Source: Aureimonas ureilytica DSM 18598 = NBRC 106430
Lineage (GTDB): Bacteria > Pseudomonadota > Alphaproteobacteria > Rhizobiales > Rhizobiaceae
Length of the DNA: 64,000 bases
Reading direction: 5' to 3'
Assembly (NCBI RefSeq): GCF_000382705.1
Contig: NZ_ARQE01000003.1
Span: forward strand, 248,001-312,000
Below, piece after piece: positions 1-10,828 of this stretch. Every line of letters starts with the position of its first letter. Position 1 is the first letter of the stretch. The notes below the pieces were generated by a model. It saw nothing but the letters and a program-made list of their open reading frames with translations. It was not told where the DNA came from and searched no databases. The position numbers were made by a program, and so were the translations under genes.

Positions 1-3000
1 CGGGTCTTCCCTTCCTGCCGACGCTGGCGGACGGCGTCCTGTCCGGCCGCTTTCTGCCGGGTCACGCCTTCGGCGACGATCCGCTGGCGCTCGCCGGGCT
101 CACCATTCTCGTTCCCACCCGCCGCGCCGTGCGCGCGCTCGGCGAGGAATTCGCCAAGCGCCTCGGCGGAGCGGCGGCGATCCTGCCACGCATCCGGCCG
201 CTCGGCGACGCGGACGACCCGAGCGCCCTGTTCGAGGACGGCCCCGGCGCGGAGCTGATCGCCGAGATGAACGCGCTGGAGCGCCGGCTGCTTCTGGCCC
301 GGCTGGTGCGCATCTGGAAGGAAAGCCTCAACCGGCAGGCGCTGCGGCTTCTGGCGGGCGAGGAGCTGATCCTGCCTGCCTCCAGCGCCGACGCGCTTTA
401 TCTCGCCGAAGACCTCTGCGCCTTTCTGGACGAGGCGGTGAACGAGGAAGCCGGCCTGTCCAATCTGGCTCAGCTCGCGCCCGACCGGCTCGCCGAATGG
501 TGGCAGCTGACGCTGACCTTCCTCCAGATTCTCACCGAGCAATGGCCGGCGATCCTGGCCGAGCGCGGGCTTCAGGACCGCGCGGCGGCGCGCGTGCGCT
601 GGTTCGACGCCGAGGCCGAGCGGCTGCGCCGCGCCCGGCCGCAGACGCCGATCCTCGTCGCCGGCACCACGGCCACCGCGCCCTCCACCGTGCGCTTTCT
701 CCAGGCCGTCGCCAACCTGCCGAACGGCGCGCTGGTTCTGCCCGGCGTCGACTGCCATCTCGACGAGGAAAGCTTCCAGGCGATCGACGCCAAGCGCTCC
801 ATCGCCGCGCCGGGCCATCCGCAGCACGCCATGCGCCGCATCCTCGGCGGGCTTCTGATCGGGCGCGATCTCGTCGATTCGCTGGCGCCGGACGCGGGCG
901 ATCCGCTTCTGGCGCGCGAGCGCTTCCTGTCCGACGCGCTGCGCCCGGCCGAAACCACCGATCTCTGGGCGGTGCGGGCCGAACAGCACGGACCCGACGC
1001 CCTCAAAGGGCTGGAGCTGATCGAGGCGGCGGACGAGCGCGAGGAAGCGCTCGCCATTGCGGTCGCCATGCGCGACGCGCTCAGCGACCCCACGGCCACC
1101 GTCGCGCTGACGACGCCGGACCGCAACCTCGCCCGCCGCGTCGAAGCCGAGCTGGAACGCTTCGGCGTTCTCGCCAACGATTCCGCCGGCCGCCCGCTCT
1201 GGGCGACGCCGCCCGGCACCTTCACGCAGCTCGCGCTTTCGGTGGCGCTGGAGCCGGGCGACCCGGTGGCGCTCCTGTCGCTTCTGAAACATCCTCTGCT
1301 GCGGCTCGGCCTGCCGGCGGCGGAAGCGCGCGATGCCGCCCGCGTCGTGGAGCTGATCGCGCTGCGCGGCGGAACGGGCGTCGCCGATGGCGCCACGCTC
1401 GCCGCCCTGTTCGAGCGCCGCCGCAACGAGGCCGAGGCCGAGGACGGCCGCGCGCCCCGCCCCGTGCGACTGCTCGGAACGGAGGACAAGGACAAGGCCG
1501 CCCGCCTCTGCGCCGAGCTGGAACGGGCGCTGCAGCCGCTGGCGGGCCTGCGCAACGACGGCGAAGGCGAGATCGCGGACTATGCCGTCTGCCTGACGCG
1601 GGTTCTGGAAGCGCTCGCGCGGGGCGAGGACGAGAAGCCGACCGCCCTTTATGCCGAGGAAGCGGGCATTGCGATGCGCGACTTCCTGCGCTCGCTCGTT
1701 TCGGCACCCGACACGGGCTTCGGTTTCCGGCCCGAAGAGCTGCCCGACGTCGTGCGCGCCCTGATGAGCGACGTCACCGTGCAGCCGCGCGGCGGCCTGT
1801 CGCAGCGCGTCTTCGTCTGGGGCGCGCTGGAAGCGCGCTTGCAGAACGTGGACGTGATGATCCTCGGCGGCCTCAACGAGGGCACATGGCCCCGCGCGGC
1901 GCGCTCCGACGCGTTTCTGTCGCGCGTCATGCGCACCGAAATCGCGCTCGACCCGCCCGAGCGCCGCATCGGCCTTGCCGCGCACGATCTCTGGATGGCG
2001 CTCGGCAACCGGCGCGTCGTCATGGCCCGCTCGCACCGCGCCGGCGGCTCGCCGACCATCCGCTCGCGCTGGCTCCAGCGCATCCTGACGCTGGCCGGCG
2101 AGGCGGGCGAGGCCGATCTCCTGGCGCGCGGCGAGACCTATCTTCGCCACGCCCGCCGTCTCGACACGGTGGAGCCGCAGGCCCCCGCCCGCCGGCCCGA
2201 GCCCTGCCCGCCCATGGAAGTGCGCCCGCGCCGCGCCTCCGTCACCGAGGTCGAGACCTGGGTGCGCGATCCCTATGCGGTCTATGCGCGGCGCATCCTC
2301 AAGCTCGACCCGCTGCCCGAAATGCTGCGCGCGCCGGGCGCGCCCGAACGCGGCAATCTCTACCACGCGATCCTGCATCGCTTCGTGGCCGAAGGCGTCG
2401 ACCCCTCGGCCGAGGACGCGGAAGAGAAGCTCCTCGCCATCGCACGCGAGGAGTTCGCGAGGGAGAAGCTGCCGGCCGAGATCGAGGCCATCTGGTGGCC
2501 GCGCATGGAAACGCTGGCCCGCAACATGATCGAATGGGAGCGCGAGCGCGCGCCCGGCATCGCCCGAAGCTTCACCGAAATTCGCGGCGAGGTCGCCTTT
2601 CCCGATCTCGACTTCACGCTCTCGGGCTATGCCGACCGCATCGATCTGTTGCGGGACGGGCGCATCGAGATCGTCGACTACAAGACCGGCACGAACCCGT
2701 CCGTGAAACAGGCGCGCACGCTGCTCGCCCCGCAATTGCCGCTGGAAGCGGCGATGGCGCGGCTCGGCGGGTTCGAGGCGCTGGGGCCGGTCGCCTCGGT
2801 GGCCGACCTTCTCTATGTGCGCCTGCGCGAGCGCGAATTCTACGAGGAGCGGCTGGCCCATGGGGGCGGGCGCACCGGCGAGCCGCAATCGGGCGACGAT
2901 CTGGCCGGCGCGGCGCTCGGCAGTTTCAAGCGGCTCGTCGCGGCCTATCGCGCCGCGGACAAGACCTATCCCTCTCGTGCCCGGCCGTTCCTGGCAGGGG

Positions 3001-3083
3001 ACTATACGGGGCATTACGACCATCTGGCGCGCGCGCGCGAATGGTCCGTCGCCGCCGCGCCCGAAGAAGGAGACGCGCCATGA
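1..3083 (+). CDS. addB: AddB, double-strand break repair helicase-nuclease subunit (5' truncated by window edge)
   Basis: AddB is the nuclease and Chi-scanning partner of AddA in the RecBCD-equivalent that processes double-strand ends for RecA. The frame is open from base 3 (GLPFLPTLADGVLSGRF) through LTILVPTRRAVRAL, the usual AddB N-terminus, so only a few codons lie outside the window. The first ATG-like position at 129 is internal. The C-terminal third carries a RecB-type PD-(D/E)XK nuclease, with GYADRIDLL followed by IEIVDYKTGT. No cysteines surround this domain, so the iron-sulphur cluster of Firmicutes AddB appears absent, as is usual in alphaproteobacteria. The stop overlaps the addA start by ATGA, which implies translational coupling. 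The family call is firm. Confidence 0.95.
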   Translation, partial: GLPFLPTLADGVLSGRFLPGHAFGDDPLALAGLTILVPTRRAVRALGEEFAKRLGGAAAILPRIRPLGDADDPSALFEDGPGAELIAEMNALERRLLLARLVRIWKESLNRQALRLLAGEELILPASSADALYLAEDLCAFLDEAVNEEAGLSNLAQLAPDRLAEWWQLTLTFLQILTEQWPAILAERGLQDRAAARVRWFDAEAERLRRARPQTPILVAGTTATAPSTVRFLQAVANLPNGALVLPGVDCHLDEESFQAIDAKRSIAAPGHPQHAMRRILGGLLIGRDLVDSLAPDAGDPLLARERFLSDALRPAETTDLWAVRAEQHGPDALKGLELIEAADEREEALAIAVAMRDALSDPTATVALTTPDRNLARRVEAELERFGVLANDSAGRPLWATPPGTFTQLALSVALEPGDPVALLSLLKHPLLRLGLPAAEARDAARVVELIALRGGTGVADGATLAALFERRRNEAEAEDGRAPRPVRLLGTEDKDKAARLCAELERALQPLAGLRNDGEGEIADYAVCLTRVLEALARGEDEKPTALYAEEAGIAMRDFLRSLVSAPDTGFGFRPEELPDVVRALMSDVTVQPRGGLSQRVFVWGALEARLQNVDVMILGGLNEGTWPRAARSDAFLSRVMRTEIALDPPERRIGLAAHDLWMALGNRRVVMARSHRAGGSPTIRSRWLQRILTLAGEAGEADLLARGETYLRHARRLDTVEPQAPARRPEPCPPMEVRPRRASVTEVETWVRDPYAVYARRILKLDPLPEMLRAPGAPERGNLYHAILHRFVAEGVDPSAEDAEEKLLAIAREEFAREKLPAEIEAIWWPRMETLARNMIEWERERAPGIARSFTEIRGEVAFPDLDFTLSGYADRIDLLRDGRIEIVDYKTGTNPSVKQARTLLAPQLPLEAAMARLGGFEALGPVASVADLLYVRLREREFYEERLAHGGGRTGEPQSGDDLAGAALGSFKRLVAAYRAADKTYPSRARPFLAGDYTGHYDHLARAREWSVAAAPEEGDAP

Positions 3084-6000
3084 ACATCGTCGTGAAGGGC
3101 GCGGCCGAAGGCAGGGCCAAGGGCGCGGAAGACCCGCAGCGCATCGCCTCGGACCCCGCGCGCTCCGTCTTCGTGGCGGCGAACGCGGGCTCGGGCAAGA
3201 CGCATGTCCTCACCGAGCGCGTGGTGCGGCTTCTCCTGTCGGGGGCCGAGCCCTCGCGCATCCTGTGCCTCACCTACACCAAGGCCGCCGCCGCCGAGAT
3301 GCAGACGCGCGTCTTCTCGCGCCTCGCCGCCTGGACGACGATGGACGAGGCCGAACTCGGCCGCGCCTTGGAAGCGCTGGAGCAGCGGCGGCCGAGCCTC
3401 GAGCGCATCGCGCGGGCGCGCCGGCTCTTCGCCTGCGCCCTGGAAACGCCGGGCGGGCTGAAGATCCAGACCATCCACGCCTTCTGCGAGGCGATCCTCC
3501 ATCAGTTTCCGATCGAGGCCAATATTCCCGGCCATTTCGAGGTGATGGACGAGACCGAAAGCGCGCTGCTCCTGGCGGAAGCCCGGCGCATGTTCGTGGC
3601 CGGCTCGACGGACGATCCCGCCGACCCCGAGCGCGCAGAGCTGACGCTCGCCTTCGCCGACGCGCTGACGCTGGCCGGCGAATGGGGGCTCGACGCGCTG
3701 CTGGGCGAGATCGTCGCCAAGCGCGACCGCATTCGCCGCCATCTGGAATTCGTCGGCGGCCTGGAAGGCGCGGTGCCGCTTCTGCGCAAGGCGCTGGGCT
3801 TGCGCGAGGGAGACGACGAGGACGCGATTCTCGCCGGCGCCATCGACCCGCCGGGCTTCGAGGACAGTTTTCGCGAGGCCCTGGCGGAAGCCGCCGGGCG
3901 CTCGAACAAGACCACCGACGCCAAGCTCCTCGAAAAGCTCGCCGCCTTCGAGGCGGCCGAGACGCCGACGCGCCGCTTCGAGGCCTTGCGCGAACTCGTG
4001 CAGAAGAAGGATGGCGGGCGCTACAAGCCCTCCTCCGTCGCCACCAAGGCGGTCGCGGACGGCTTTCCCGACTTCGCCGAGCGGCTGGAGGAAGCGGCCG
4101 ACTATGTGGACGAGGCCTGCGAGCGCCTTGCCACCCTGCGCCTGTTCCGCGCCAGCCGCGCCGCGCTCGCCATCGCCGAGAAGCTGGAGGGCGATTATGC
4201 GGCGCTGAAGCGCAAGCGCGGTCGGCTCGACTTCGAGGACCTGATCGTGCGCACCGCCGATCTCTTGCTGCGGGCCGAAGCGTCGAGCTGGGTGCATTTC
4301 AAGCTCGACCAGGGCATCGACCATGTTCTCGTCGACGAGGCGCAGGACACGAGCCCGCGCCAATGGGAGGTCGTGCGCCAGCTCGTGGAGGAGTTCTTCG
4401 CGGGCGCTTCGGCCCGGAAGGCGCCGCGCACGATCTTCGCCGTGGGCGACGAGAAACAGTCGATCTACTCCTTCCAGGGCGCCTCGCCCGCCATGTTCAC
4501 CAACGAGCGCACCAATCTCCAGCGGCTGGCGGAGGCCGCCGGCCTGCCCTTCGAGCGCGTCGAGCTGCACCGCTCCTTCCGCTCCGTGGCGGACGTGCTC
4601 GACGCCGTGGATCAGGTCTTCGCCGAGCCCGAAGACCGGCGCGGCCTCACCTTCGGCGGCGAGCCGCCCGTCCATGTCTCGGCGCGCGGAAGCGAGCCGG
4701 GCCTGATCGAGGTCTGGCCGGCGCTCGTCCCCTCCACCCGCGTCCTGTCCGACGACTGGCTCGACCCGATCGACCACGAGCCCGAGGCCTCGCCCGCCAA
4801 CCGCCTCGCCCGCCGCATCGCCGAGACGATCAGGAGCTGGATCGGCGAGCCGATCAGAGTGAAGGGCGAGCGCCGGGCGCTCGGCCCCGGCGACGTCATC
4901 GTCCTCGTGCGCAAGCGCTCCGGCTTCGTCGGCGCGATGGGCGCGGCGCTGCGCGAAGCCGGCATTCCCGTGGCGGGGGCCGACCGGCTCACCATCACCG
5001 ACCATATCGCCGTGTCCGATCTCGTCGCGCTCGGGCGCGTCGTCTCCAACAGCGAAGACGAGCTGTCGCTCGCCGCCGTCCTGAAAAGTCCGCTCTTCGG
5101 CTTTTCCGACGAGGACCTCATGGCGCTCGCCCTCTCGCGCTCGACCGACGGACGCGCCGAGCCGCTTTACCTCGCGCTCCGCCGCCTGACCTTTGCCGGC
5201 GCCGAGAAACGTCTGCCGGGTTTCGTGAAGGGCGCGGCGCGCGAGGCCCTTCTGGTGAAGGCGAGCCGAGCGTTCGGGCGGCTGGAAGAGCTGCGCCGGC
5301 GCGCCGGCTTCGAAACGGTCTTCACCTTCTTTGCCCGAATTCTCGGCCCCGAGGGCGGGCGGGCGCAGCTCGTCGCCCGGCTCGGGCGCGACGCGGGCGA
5401 TGTGGTGGACGCGTTTCTCGATCTGGCGCTCGCCGAGGAATCGGCCGGGCGCGGCGGGCTCGACGCCTTTCTGGCCGATCTCGAAGCCTCGCCGCCCGAG
5501 ATCAAGCGCGAGACCGAGGGCGGGCGCGGCGAAGTTCGCATCATGACGACGCACGCGTCGAAAGGGCTCGAGGCGCCGGTCGTGTTCCTAGTCGATCCCG
5601 GCTCCGCGCCGTTCAGCCACAGCCATGGCGCCAAGCTTCTGGAATGGACGGACATGCCGGGCCTGCCGCCCGGCCAGCCGCCGGGCTTTCTCTGGTGCCC
5701 GGAATCGGCGGTTCGCAACGATGTGGTGCGCGTGCTTCAGGAGGGCGAGCGCGCCCGCGCCGAGGACGAATATCGCCGGCTCCTTTATGTCGGCATGACG
5801 CGCGCGGCCGACCGGCTGGTGGTCTGCGGCCTGTCGGGCACGCGCGGGCCGGACCAGGCCTCCTGGCTTCAGCGCGTGGAAGCCTCGCTCCGCCCGCGCG
5901 CGCGCGAGATCAAGAACGTGGAAACCGGCGAGACGATCGCCTGGCGCCTCGGCGCCGATCCCTCCCTTGAGCGCCTCGCCCTCCACCGGGACGCCGCGCC

Positions 6001-6745
6001 GGATGCGCCGGAGCGCGCGGTCGATCTGAAGCCCCTTGCGCCCGAGCCGACCCCGCCCCGCCCGCTCGCGCCGTCCACGGCGGGCGGCGCGCACCGGATC
6101 GAATCCATCGACGCGCTCGACGCCGAGCCGCGCGACGCGCCCGAACCGCCGGGCGTCGACGCCCTGTCGCCCGTGCTCGGCGCGGGACGCGAGCCGGGCG
6201 TCGCGATCCGGCGGGGAACGCTGGTTCACAAGCTGCTGCAGATCCTGCCCGATATCGGGACGGAGGATCGCGAGGCGCGCGCGCGGCTGTTTCTGGACGT
6301 CGCCGGCGCCTTCCTGCCGCAGGAGGAGCGCGACGCCGTTCTCCACAAGGCCTGCGGCCTCCTGAAGGACCCGAGCTTCGCGCCCTATTTTCGCGAGGGC
6401 AGCCGGGCCGAGGTCTCGGTGTCCGGCAAGCTGGCGCTGGGGGGCCACGACTATGTCGTCAACGGCTCGATCGACCGGCTCTCTGTCGAGGACGGGATCG
6501 TGCGGATTCTCGACTACAAGACGAACAGATCGTTCACCGAACGGCCCGAGGACACGCCCCCGCCCTATCTCCTGCAGCTCGCGCTTTATCGCGAACTCCT
6601 GAAGCCGCTTTATCCGAAGGCCGAGATCCGGGCCGCGCTGCTTTATACGGAAGGGCCGGTTCTGGTGGAGATCGACGCGCCGGCGCTGGACCAGGCTTTG
6701 GAGGCGCGGGCGCGGCGCGCGGAAGGGTCGCGCGGCTCGGCTTGA
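3080..6745 (+). CDS. addA: AddA, UvrD-type helicase-nuclease subunit of AddAB
   Basis: AddA is an ATP-dependent 3'-5' helicase with a C-terminal nuclease that resects double-strand breaks together with AddB. The 1221-residue product has a Walker A ([12 protein letters not shown], Lys near residue 40), a Walker B-type [29 protein letters not shown], the superfamily-I motif [12 protein letters not shown] and [13 protein letters not shown]. It ends with a PD-(D/E)XK nuclease ([10 protein letters not shown], then [10 protein letters not shown]). Length and domain order match alphaproteobacterial AddA. The ATG at 3080 overlaps the addB stop as ATGA. The frame stays open far upstream inside addB, but that part is a GC-rich shadow. 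trxA follows after about 120 bases on the same strand. Confidence 0.96.
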   Translation: MNIVVKGAAEGRAKGAEDPQRIASDPARSVFVAANAGSGKTHVLTERVVRLLLSGAEPSRILCLTYTKAAAAEMQTRVFSRLAAWTTMDEAELGRALEALEQRRPSLERIARARRLFACALETPGGLKIQTIHAFCEAILHQFPIEANIPGHFEVMDETESALLLAEARRMFVAGSTDDPADPERAELTLAFADALTLAGEWGLDALLGEIVAKRDRIRRHLEFVGGLEGAVPLLRKALGLREGDDEDAILAGAIDPPGFEDSFREALAEAAGRSNKTTDAKLLEKLAAFEAAETPTRRFEALRELVQKKDGGRYKPSSVATKAVADGFPDFAERLEEAADYVDEACERLATLRLFRASRAALAIAEKLEGDYAALKRKRGRLDFEDLIVRTADLLLRAEASSWVHFKLDQGIDHVLVDEAQDTSPRQWEVVRQLVEEFFAGASARKAPRTIFAVGDEKQSIYSFQGASPAMFTNERTNLQRLAEAAGLPFERVELHRSFRSVADVLDAVDQVFAEPEDRRGLTFGGEPPVHVSARGSEPGLIEVWPALVPSTRVLSDDWLDPIDHEPEASPANRLARRIAETIRSWIGEPIRVKGERRALGPGDVIVLVRKRSGFVGAMGAALREAGIPVAGADRLTITDHIAVSDLVALGRVVSNSEDELSLAAVLKSPLFGFSDEDLMALALSRSTDGRAEPLYLALRRLTFAGAEKRLPGFVKGAAREALLVKASRAFGRLEELRRRAGFETVFTFFARILGPEGGRAQLVARLGRDAGDVVDAFLDLALAEESAGRGGLDAFLADLEASPPEIKRETEGGRGEVRIMTTHASKGLEAPVVFLVDPGSAPFSHSHGAKLLEWTDMPGLPPGQPPGFLWCPESAVRNDVVRVLQEGERARAEDEYRRLLYVGMTRAADRLVVCGLSGTRGPDQASWLQRVEASLRPRAREIKNVETGETIAWRLGADPSLERLALHRDAAPDAPERAVDLKPLAPEPTPPRPLAPSTAGGAHRIESIDALDAEPRDAPEPPGVDALSPVLGAGREPGVAIRRGTLVHKLLQILPDIGTEDREARARLFLDVAGAFLPQEERDAVLHKACGLLKDPSFAPYFREGSRAEVSVSGKLALGGHDYVVNGSIDRLSVEDGIVRILDYKTNRSFTERPEDTPPPYLLQLALYRELLKPLYPKAEIRAALLYTEGPVLVEIDAPALDQALEARARRAEGSRGSA

Positions 6746-6864
6746 AGCCGGGCCTCGCCCCATCTACCTATGACGGGACGGACCGCGCCGGAGATGTTCC
6801 CCGAGTCGCGTGTCTTCCCTTCCCGAGCCGGGCTTTGAACCCGGCTTCTCACCGGAGCCGACGC

Positions 6865-7188
6865 ATGGCCACCAAGAAGACAGACAACAGCAATTTCCAG
6901 TCCGACGTGCTGCAGAACACGAAGCCCGTCGTGGTGGACTTCTGGGCCGAATGGTGCGGCCCGTGCAAGATGATCGCCCCGGCGCTGGAGGAAATCTCCG
7001 AGGAGATGGGCGCCGTCGACATCGTGAAGGTGAATATCGACGAGAACCCGGACCTCGCCGCGCAGTTCGGCGTGCGCTCGATCCCGACGCTCATGCTCTT
7101 CAAGAACGGCGAGCAGGCCTCGGTTCAGGTCGGCGCCGCGCCCAAATCCAAGCTCGTCGCCTGGATCAATTCCAACGTCGCCGCCTGA
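6865..7188 (+). CDS. trxA: Thioredoxin TrxA
   Basis: Cytoplasmic thioredoxin, the general disulphide reductant for ribonucleotide reductase, methionine sulphoxide reductases and similar enzymes. The 107-residue product has the active site WAEWCGPCK (cysteines at about 31 and 34), and the cis-proline loop SIPTLMLF is intact. The start is the ATG at 6865, with GGAG about 8 bases upstream. An in-frame upstream ATG at 6742 overlaps the addA stop but would add 41 residues unlike any thioredoxin. The gene is followed by a strong hairpin terminator. The addBA-trxA-folC arrangement is common in Hyphomicrobiales. Confidence 0.97.
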   Translation: MATKKTDNSNFQSDVLQNTKPVVVDFWAEWCGPCKMIAPALEEISEEMGAVDIVKVNIDENPDLAAQFGVRSIPTLMLFKNGEQASVQVGAAPKSKLVAWINSNVAA

Positions 7189-7208
7189 TCGGCCTCGTCA
7201 CCGACAGC

Positions 7209-7238
7209 GAAAAGCCCGCGCCTCGCGCGGGCTTTTTT
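7209..7238. terminator. Bidirectional rho-independent terminator between trxA and folC
   Basis: A perfect 10-bp stem (AAAGCCCGCG, loop CCTCG, CGCGGGCTTT) runs into six T on the + strand and reads four T on the - strand. It lies between convergent trxA and folC and can serve both. Confidence 0.9.
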
Positions 7239-7279
7239 GTTGGGCGGAACGCGTTTGTTCGACGGAACGCGAATGTCGT

Positions 7280-8617
7280 TCAGCGCGGAGCGAGGCCGCT
7301 GTCGCGCAGGACCTCGCCGACGAGATAGAGCGAGCCGCAGACGAGGAAGCGCGGCGCGGGGCTCGACTGCCAGCCCGTGGATACGAGCCGGATCGCCTCC
7401 TCCACGCTGTCGCAAGGCTCGGCTTCCAGCCCCGCCTCGATCGCGGCGTCCGCCAGATCCTCGGCCGACAAGCCGCTGTCGGAGGAACGGATCGGCACGG
7501 TGAAGACATGGCGCGCCATGCCGGCGAAGGCTTCGAAGAAGCCGACCGGCTCCTTGGTGGTGAGCATGCCCGCGATCAGGAAGAGCGGCCGCTGGACGCG
7601 GTCCTCCATGTCGGCGATGGCCTCGGCCACCACGACGCCGGCGCCCGGATTGTGCCCGCCATCCAGCCAAAGCTCCGAGCCGGGCACGCAGAGGTCGAAA
7701 AGCGGCCCGGAGGTGACGCGCTGGAGGCGGCCCGGCCATTCGACGCGCCCGAGCCCCGCCTCGATCGCGGCGGGCGACGGGTCGAAGCCGCCCGCGCGCA
7801 GCGCCGCGATGGCCGTCGCCGCATTACCGATCTGGTGCCGGCCGGGCAGACGCGGCATGGGCAGATCGAGAAGCCCGCGCTCGTCCTGATAGACGAAGCG
7901 CCCATGCTCCTCGAAGCCGAGAAAGTCCTGCCCGTAGACCCGCACCGGGGCGCCGGTGCGCGCGGCCTCGGCACAGAGAACGTCGAGCGCCCCGGCGCTG
8001 GTCTGTGGCCCGATCACGACCGGCGCGCCGCGCTTGAAGATGCCGGCCTTCTCGCCCGCGATCTTCTCCACCGTGTCGCCGAGAAAGCTTTGGTGGTCGA
8101 GCGAGATCGAGGTGACGACGCTGACCGCCGGCGGCCCGATCACATTGGTCGCGTCGAAGCGCCCGCCGAGCCCAACTTCCAGAAGCGTCGCGTCGGCGGG
8201 ATGCTCGGCAAACAGGAGAAAGCCGACCGCCGTCAGAAGCTCGAACACGGTGATGGACTGGCCGCGATTGGCGTCGGCCACCCGGACGATCGCCTCGGCC
8301 AGCACCTCGTCGGAGACGAGTTCGCCGCGCCCGCCCGCCCGGCCGAGCCGATAGCGCTCGTGCCAGTCGACGAGATGGGGCGAGGTGTGGACATGCACCG
8401 CCTTGCCGTCCGCTTCCAGGATCGCGCGGCAGAAGGCCGTGGTGGAGCCCTTGCCGTTGGTTCCCGCGACATGGATCACCGGCGCGAGCCGATCCTGCGG
8501 CGAGCCGAGTTCGGCGAGCAGCCGGGACACCCGGTCGAGCTTCAGGTCGAAGCCCTTGGGATGAAGCTGGAGTAGCTTGCCGATTTCCTGGTCGGCAAGG
8601 CTGGGGGCGGATGTCAC
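7280..8617 (-). CDS. folC: FolC, dihydrofolate synthase / folylpolyglutamate synthase
   Basis: FolC is a bifunctional Mur-ligase-family enzyme that joins glutamate to dihydropteroate and then lengthens the polyglutamate tail of folates. The 445-residue product has the P-loop VAGTNGKGSTTAF, the folate-site TSPHLVDWHERY, the Mur-ligase region SLDHQSFLGDTVEKIAGEKA and the C-terminal DGGHNPGAG. The start is GTG at 8617 with GGAG six bases upstream. Only 14 bases separate it from accD, which makes it the last gene of the trpF-to-folC run. Confidence 0.96.
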   Translation of the reverse strand: MTSAPSLADQEIGKLLQLHPKGFDLKLDRVSRLLAELGSPQDRLAPVIHVAGTNGKGSTTAFCRAILEADGKAVHVHTSPHLVDWHERYRLGRAGGRGELVSDEVLAEAIVRVADANRGQSITVFELLTAVGFLLFAEHPADATLLEVGLGGRFDATNVIGPPAVSVVTSISLDHQSFLGDTVEKIAGEKAGIFKRGAPVVIGPQTSAGALDVLCAEAARTGAPVRVYGQDFLGFEEHGRFVYQDERGLLDLPMPRLPGRHQIGNAATAIAALRAGGFDPSPAAIEAGLGRVEWPGRLQRVTSGPLFDLCVPGSELWLDGGHNPGAGVVVAEAIADMEDRVQRPLFLIAGMLTTKEPVGFFEAFAGMARHVFTVPIRSSDSGLSAEDLADAAIEAGLEAEPCDSVEEAIRLVSTGWQSSPAPRFLVCGSLYLVGEVLRDSGLAPR

Positions 8618-8631
8618 GGGCGCTCCGGGTG

Positions 8632-9552
8632 TCAGGCGGCGTCGGCGGCGGTGGGCGCCGCGTCGTCGTTTTCCGGCGGCGGCGGCAGGAGCGCGGCCGG
8701 CGTCTTGGTCAGCACCTTCAGGAGCTTCGCGATCGTGTTCTTCAGCTCGTGGCGGTGGACCACCATGTCCACCATGCCGTGCTCCATCAGATATTCGGAG
8801 CGCTGGAAGCCCTCGGGCAGCTTCTCGCGGATCGTCTGCTCGATGACGCGCGCGCCGGCAAAGCCGATCACCGCGCCGGGCTCGGCGATGTGAACGTCGC
8901 CGAGCATCGCGTAGGACGCGGTGACGCCGCCCGTCGTCGGGTTGGTGAGGACGACGATGTAGGGAAGGCCCGCTTCCTTCACCATGTCCACCGCGACCGT
9001 GGTGCGCGGCAGTTGCATGAGCGACAGGATGCCCTCCTGCATGCGCGCGCCGCCCGAGCCCGCGAAGAGAACCAGCGGGCGCTTGCGCTCCACGGCGGTC
9101 TCGGCGGCGGTGACGATCGCCTCGCCGGCGGCCATGCCGAGCGAGCCGCCCATGAAGGCGAAGTCCTGAACGGCGGCGACGATCGGCAGCGTCTCGATCT
9201 CGCCGGCGGCGACGAGCACGGAATCTTCCAGGCCCGTCTTGGTCTTGTATTCCTTCAGACGGTCCGTGTAGCGCTTGGAATCGCGGAACTTCAGCGGGTC
9301 GAGCGGCGCCTTCTCAAGCGCGATCTCCTCGAAAATGCCGCCGTCGAAGAAATGCGCGAGGCGGTCCCGCGCGCCGATCTTCATGTGGACGTTGGACGAG
9401 GGGATGACGAACTGGTTGGCTTCCAGATCCTTGTGGAAGACCATCTCGCCCGTTTCCGGGCATTTGATCCACAGGTTCTCCGGCACCTCGCGCGAGGGCT
9501 GGCCGAGAAGGCTGGTGAGCTTGGGGCGGACGTAGTTGGTGATCCAGTTCAT
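8632..9552 (-). CDS. accD: AccD, acetyl-CoA carboxylase carboxyltransferase beta subunit (no zinc ribbon)
   Basis: AccD is the beta subunit of the carboxyltransferase half of acetyl-CoA carboxylase, which makes malonyl-CoA for fatty-acid synthesis. The 306-residue product begins [19 protein letters not shown] and has the crotonase-type core ([59 protein letters not shown]). The N-terminal zinc ribbon of E. coli AccD (two C-x2-C pairs) is not there. The region reads [20 protein letters not shown] followed by FVIPSSN, so one of four cysteines remains. To my knowledge this is typical of Hyphomicrobiales AccD. A longer upstream reading frame overlaps the trpA region and is a shadow. The gene lies in the trp-folC run, 68 bases after trpA. 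Confidence 0.96.
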   Translation of the reverse strand: MNWITNYVRPKLTSLLGQPSREVPENLWIKCPETGEMVFHKDLEANQFVIPSSNVHMKIGARDRLAHFFDGGIFEEIALEKAPLDPLKFRDSKRYTDRLKEYKTKTGLEDSVLVAAGEIETLPIVAAVQDFAFMGGSLGMAAGEAIVTAAETAVERKRPLVLFAGSGGARMQEGILSLMQLPRTTVAVDMVKEAGLPYIVVLTNPTTGGVTASYAMLGDVHIAEPGAVIGFAGARVIEQTIREKLPEGFQRSEYLMEHGMVDMVVHRHELKNTIAKLLKVLTKTPAALLPPPPENDDAAPTAADAA

Positions 9553-9620
9553 GGGACCGATCCCTCGACGATGCTGCTCGCCCCGTGCGGAGCGCTGAAA
9601 GGGTGGAGATGGCGGCGCGC

Positions 9621-10448
9621 TCAGGCCGCCGCAAGCTTGAGATCGGCAAGACCCTCGGCCAGCTCGCGCACGAGCCCGCAGACCGCCTCGACCACCGCGT
9701 CCGTTCCGCGCTCGGCCGCGCCTTCCATGGCGGCGACCAGCGCCGAGCCGACCACGACGCCGTCCGCATGGCGGCCGATGGCGCGGGCCTGCTCGGCCGT
9801 GCGCACGCCGAAGCCGACGCAGACCGGCAGCGCGGTCTTGGCCTTGATGCGCTCGACGGCGGCGGCGACCGCCGTCGTGTCCGGCGCGGCCGCGCCGGTG
9901 ATGCCGTTGACCGAGACGTAGTAGACGAAGCCCGACGTGTTCTTCAGAACCGCCGGCAGGCGCTTCTCGTCGGTCGTGGGCGTGGCCAGCCGCACGAAGT
10001 TCAGACCGCCCTCGATCGCCGGCAGGCACAATTCGCTGTCCATCTCGGGCGGCAGATCGACGACGATCAAGCCATCGACGCCCGCGGCCTTGGCGTCCGC
10101 CACGAAGCGCTCGACGCCGTAGATATAGACCGGGTTGAAATAGCCCATGAGAATGATCGGCGTCTGCGCGTCGCTTTCGCGAAAGGCGCGGACCGTGTCC
10201 AGCGTGCGGGCCAGGGTTTCGCCGGCTTCCAGCGCGCGCAGGCCGGCGCGCTGGATGGCCGGGCCGTCGGCCATCGGGTCGGAAAAGGGCATGCCGAGTT
10301 CGATGAGGTCCGCGCCGGCCGCCGGCAGCCCCTTCAGCACCGCCAGGGTCGTGTCCCCGTTCGGGTCGCCCGCCATGATGAAGGTGACGAGCGCCGGCCG
10401 TCCCTTGGCCTTCAGATCGGCAAAGCGCCTTTCGATGCGTGTCGTCAT
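9621..10448 (-). CDS. trpA: TrpA, tryptophan synthase alpha subunit
   Basis: TrpA cleaves indole-3-glycerol phosphate to indole and glyceraldehyde 3-phosphate and passes indole to TrpB. It is a TIM barrel of 275 residues with [19 protein letters not shown] (catalytic Glu), [13 protein letters not shown] and [10 protein letters not shown] (catalytic Asp), and a phosphate-binding C-terminal [10 protein letters not shown]. The start is taken at ATG 10448, which has GAGG about 8 bases upstream. An in-frame ATG at 10475 would add nine residues. Unusually, trpA does not follow trpB directly: cutA and an unknown gene lie between them. Confidence 0.97.
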   Translation of the reverse strand: MTTRIERRFADLKAKGRPALVTFIMAGDPNGDTTLAVLKGLPAAGADLIELGMPFSDPMADGPAIQRAGLRALEAGETLARTLDTVRAFRESDAQTPIILMGYFNPVYIYGVERFVADAKAAGVDGLIVVDLPPEMDSELCLPAIEGGLNFVRLATPTTDEKRLPAVLKNTSGFVYYVSVNGITGAAAPDTTAVAAAVERIKAKTALPVCVGFGVRTAEQARAIGRHADGVVVGSALVAAMEGAAERGTDAVVEAVCGLVRELAEGLADLKLAAA

Positions 10449-10485
10449 GGGAAAGCCTCGCGCCCGGTTCGTCATCCAGAATTCG

Positions 10486-10827
10486 TCAGGAGGATGCGAT
10501 ACAGGCGTCCGCGATCCATCTCAAGGTGGCCGCGTCGGCGAGAACCGGCGTGCCGAGGATCGCCGGCGTCTCGTAGGGGTGCAAGGCGCGCACCGCTTCG
10601 GCCACTGCATCGAAGAAGTCGGCCCGCGTCTTGACCACGAGCGGCACTTCCGCCGCCCGCTCGATCGCCCCGTTCCACCAGTAGCGGCTTTCGACCGGCG
10701 CGCCGATCCGGCAGCAGGCCGCGAGCCGCCGGCCGATCAGCGCATCGGCGATCTCGCGCGCCGTCGCCTCGTCCGGGCAGGTCACGTCGATCGAGATCGC
10801 CCGAACGTCGGTCGAGTTCGCCTGCAT
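10486..10827 (-). CDS. cutA: CutA-type divalent cation tolerance protein
   Basis: CutA1 proteins are small trimeric cytoplasmic proteins, structurally like PII, linked to copper and divalent-metal tolerance. Their exact biochemical role is unsettled. The 113-residue product contains the family signature: [36 protein letters not shown] and the [12 protein letters not shown] block. The start is ATG 10827, one base after the stop of the preceding 149-residue gene, so the two are probably translated together. It sits inside the tryptophan run between trpB and trpA. No metal-responsive site is visible nearby. Confidence 0.9.
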   Translation of the reverse strand: MQANSTDVRAISIDVTCPDEATAREIADALIGRRLAACCRIGAPVESRYWWNGAIERAAEVPLVVKTRADFFDAVAEAVRALHPYETPAILGTPVLADAATLRWIADACIASS

Positions 10828-10828
10828 A

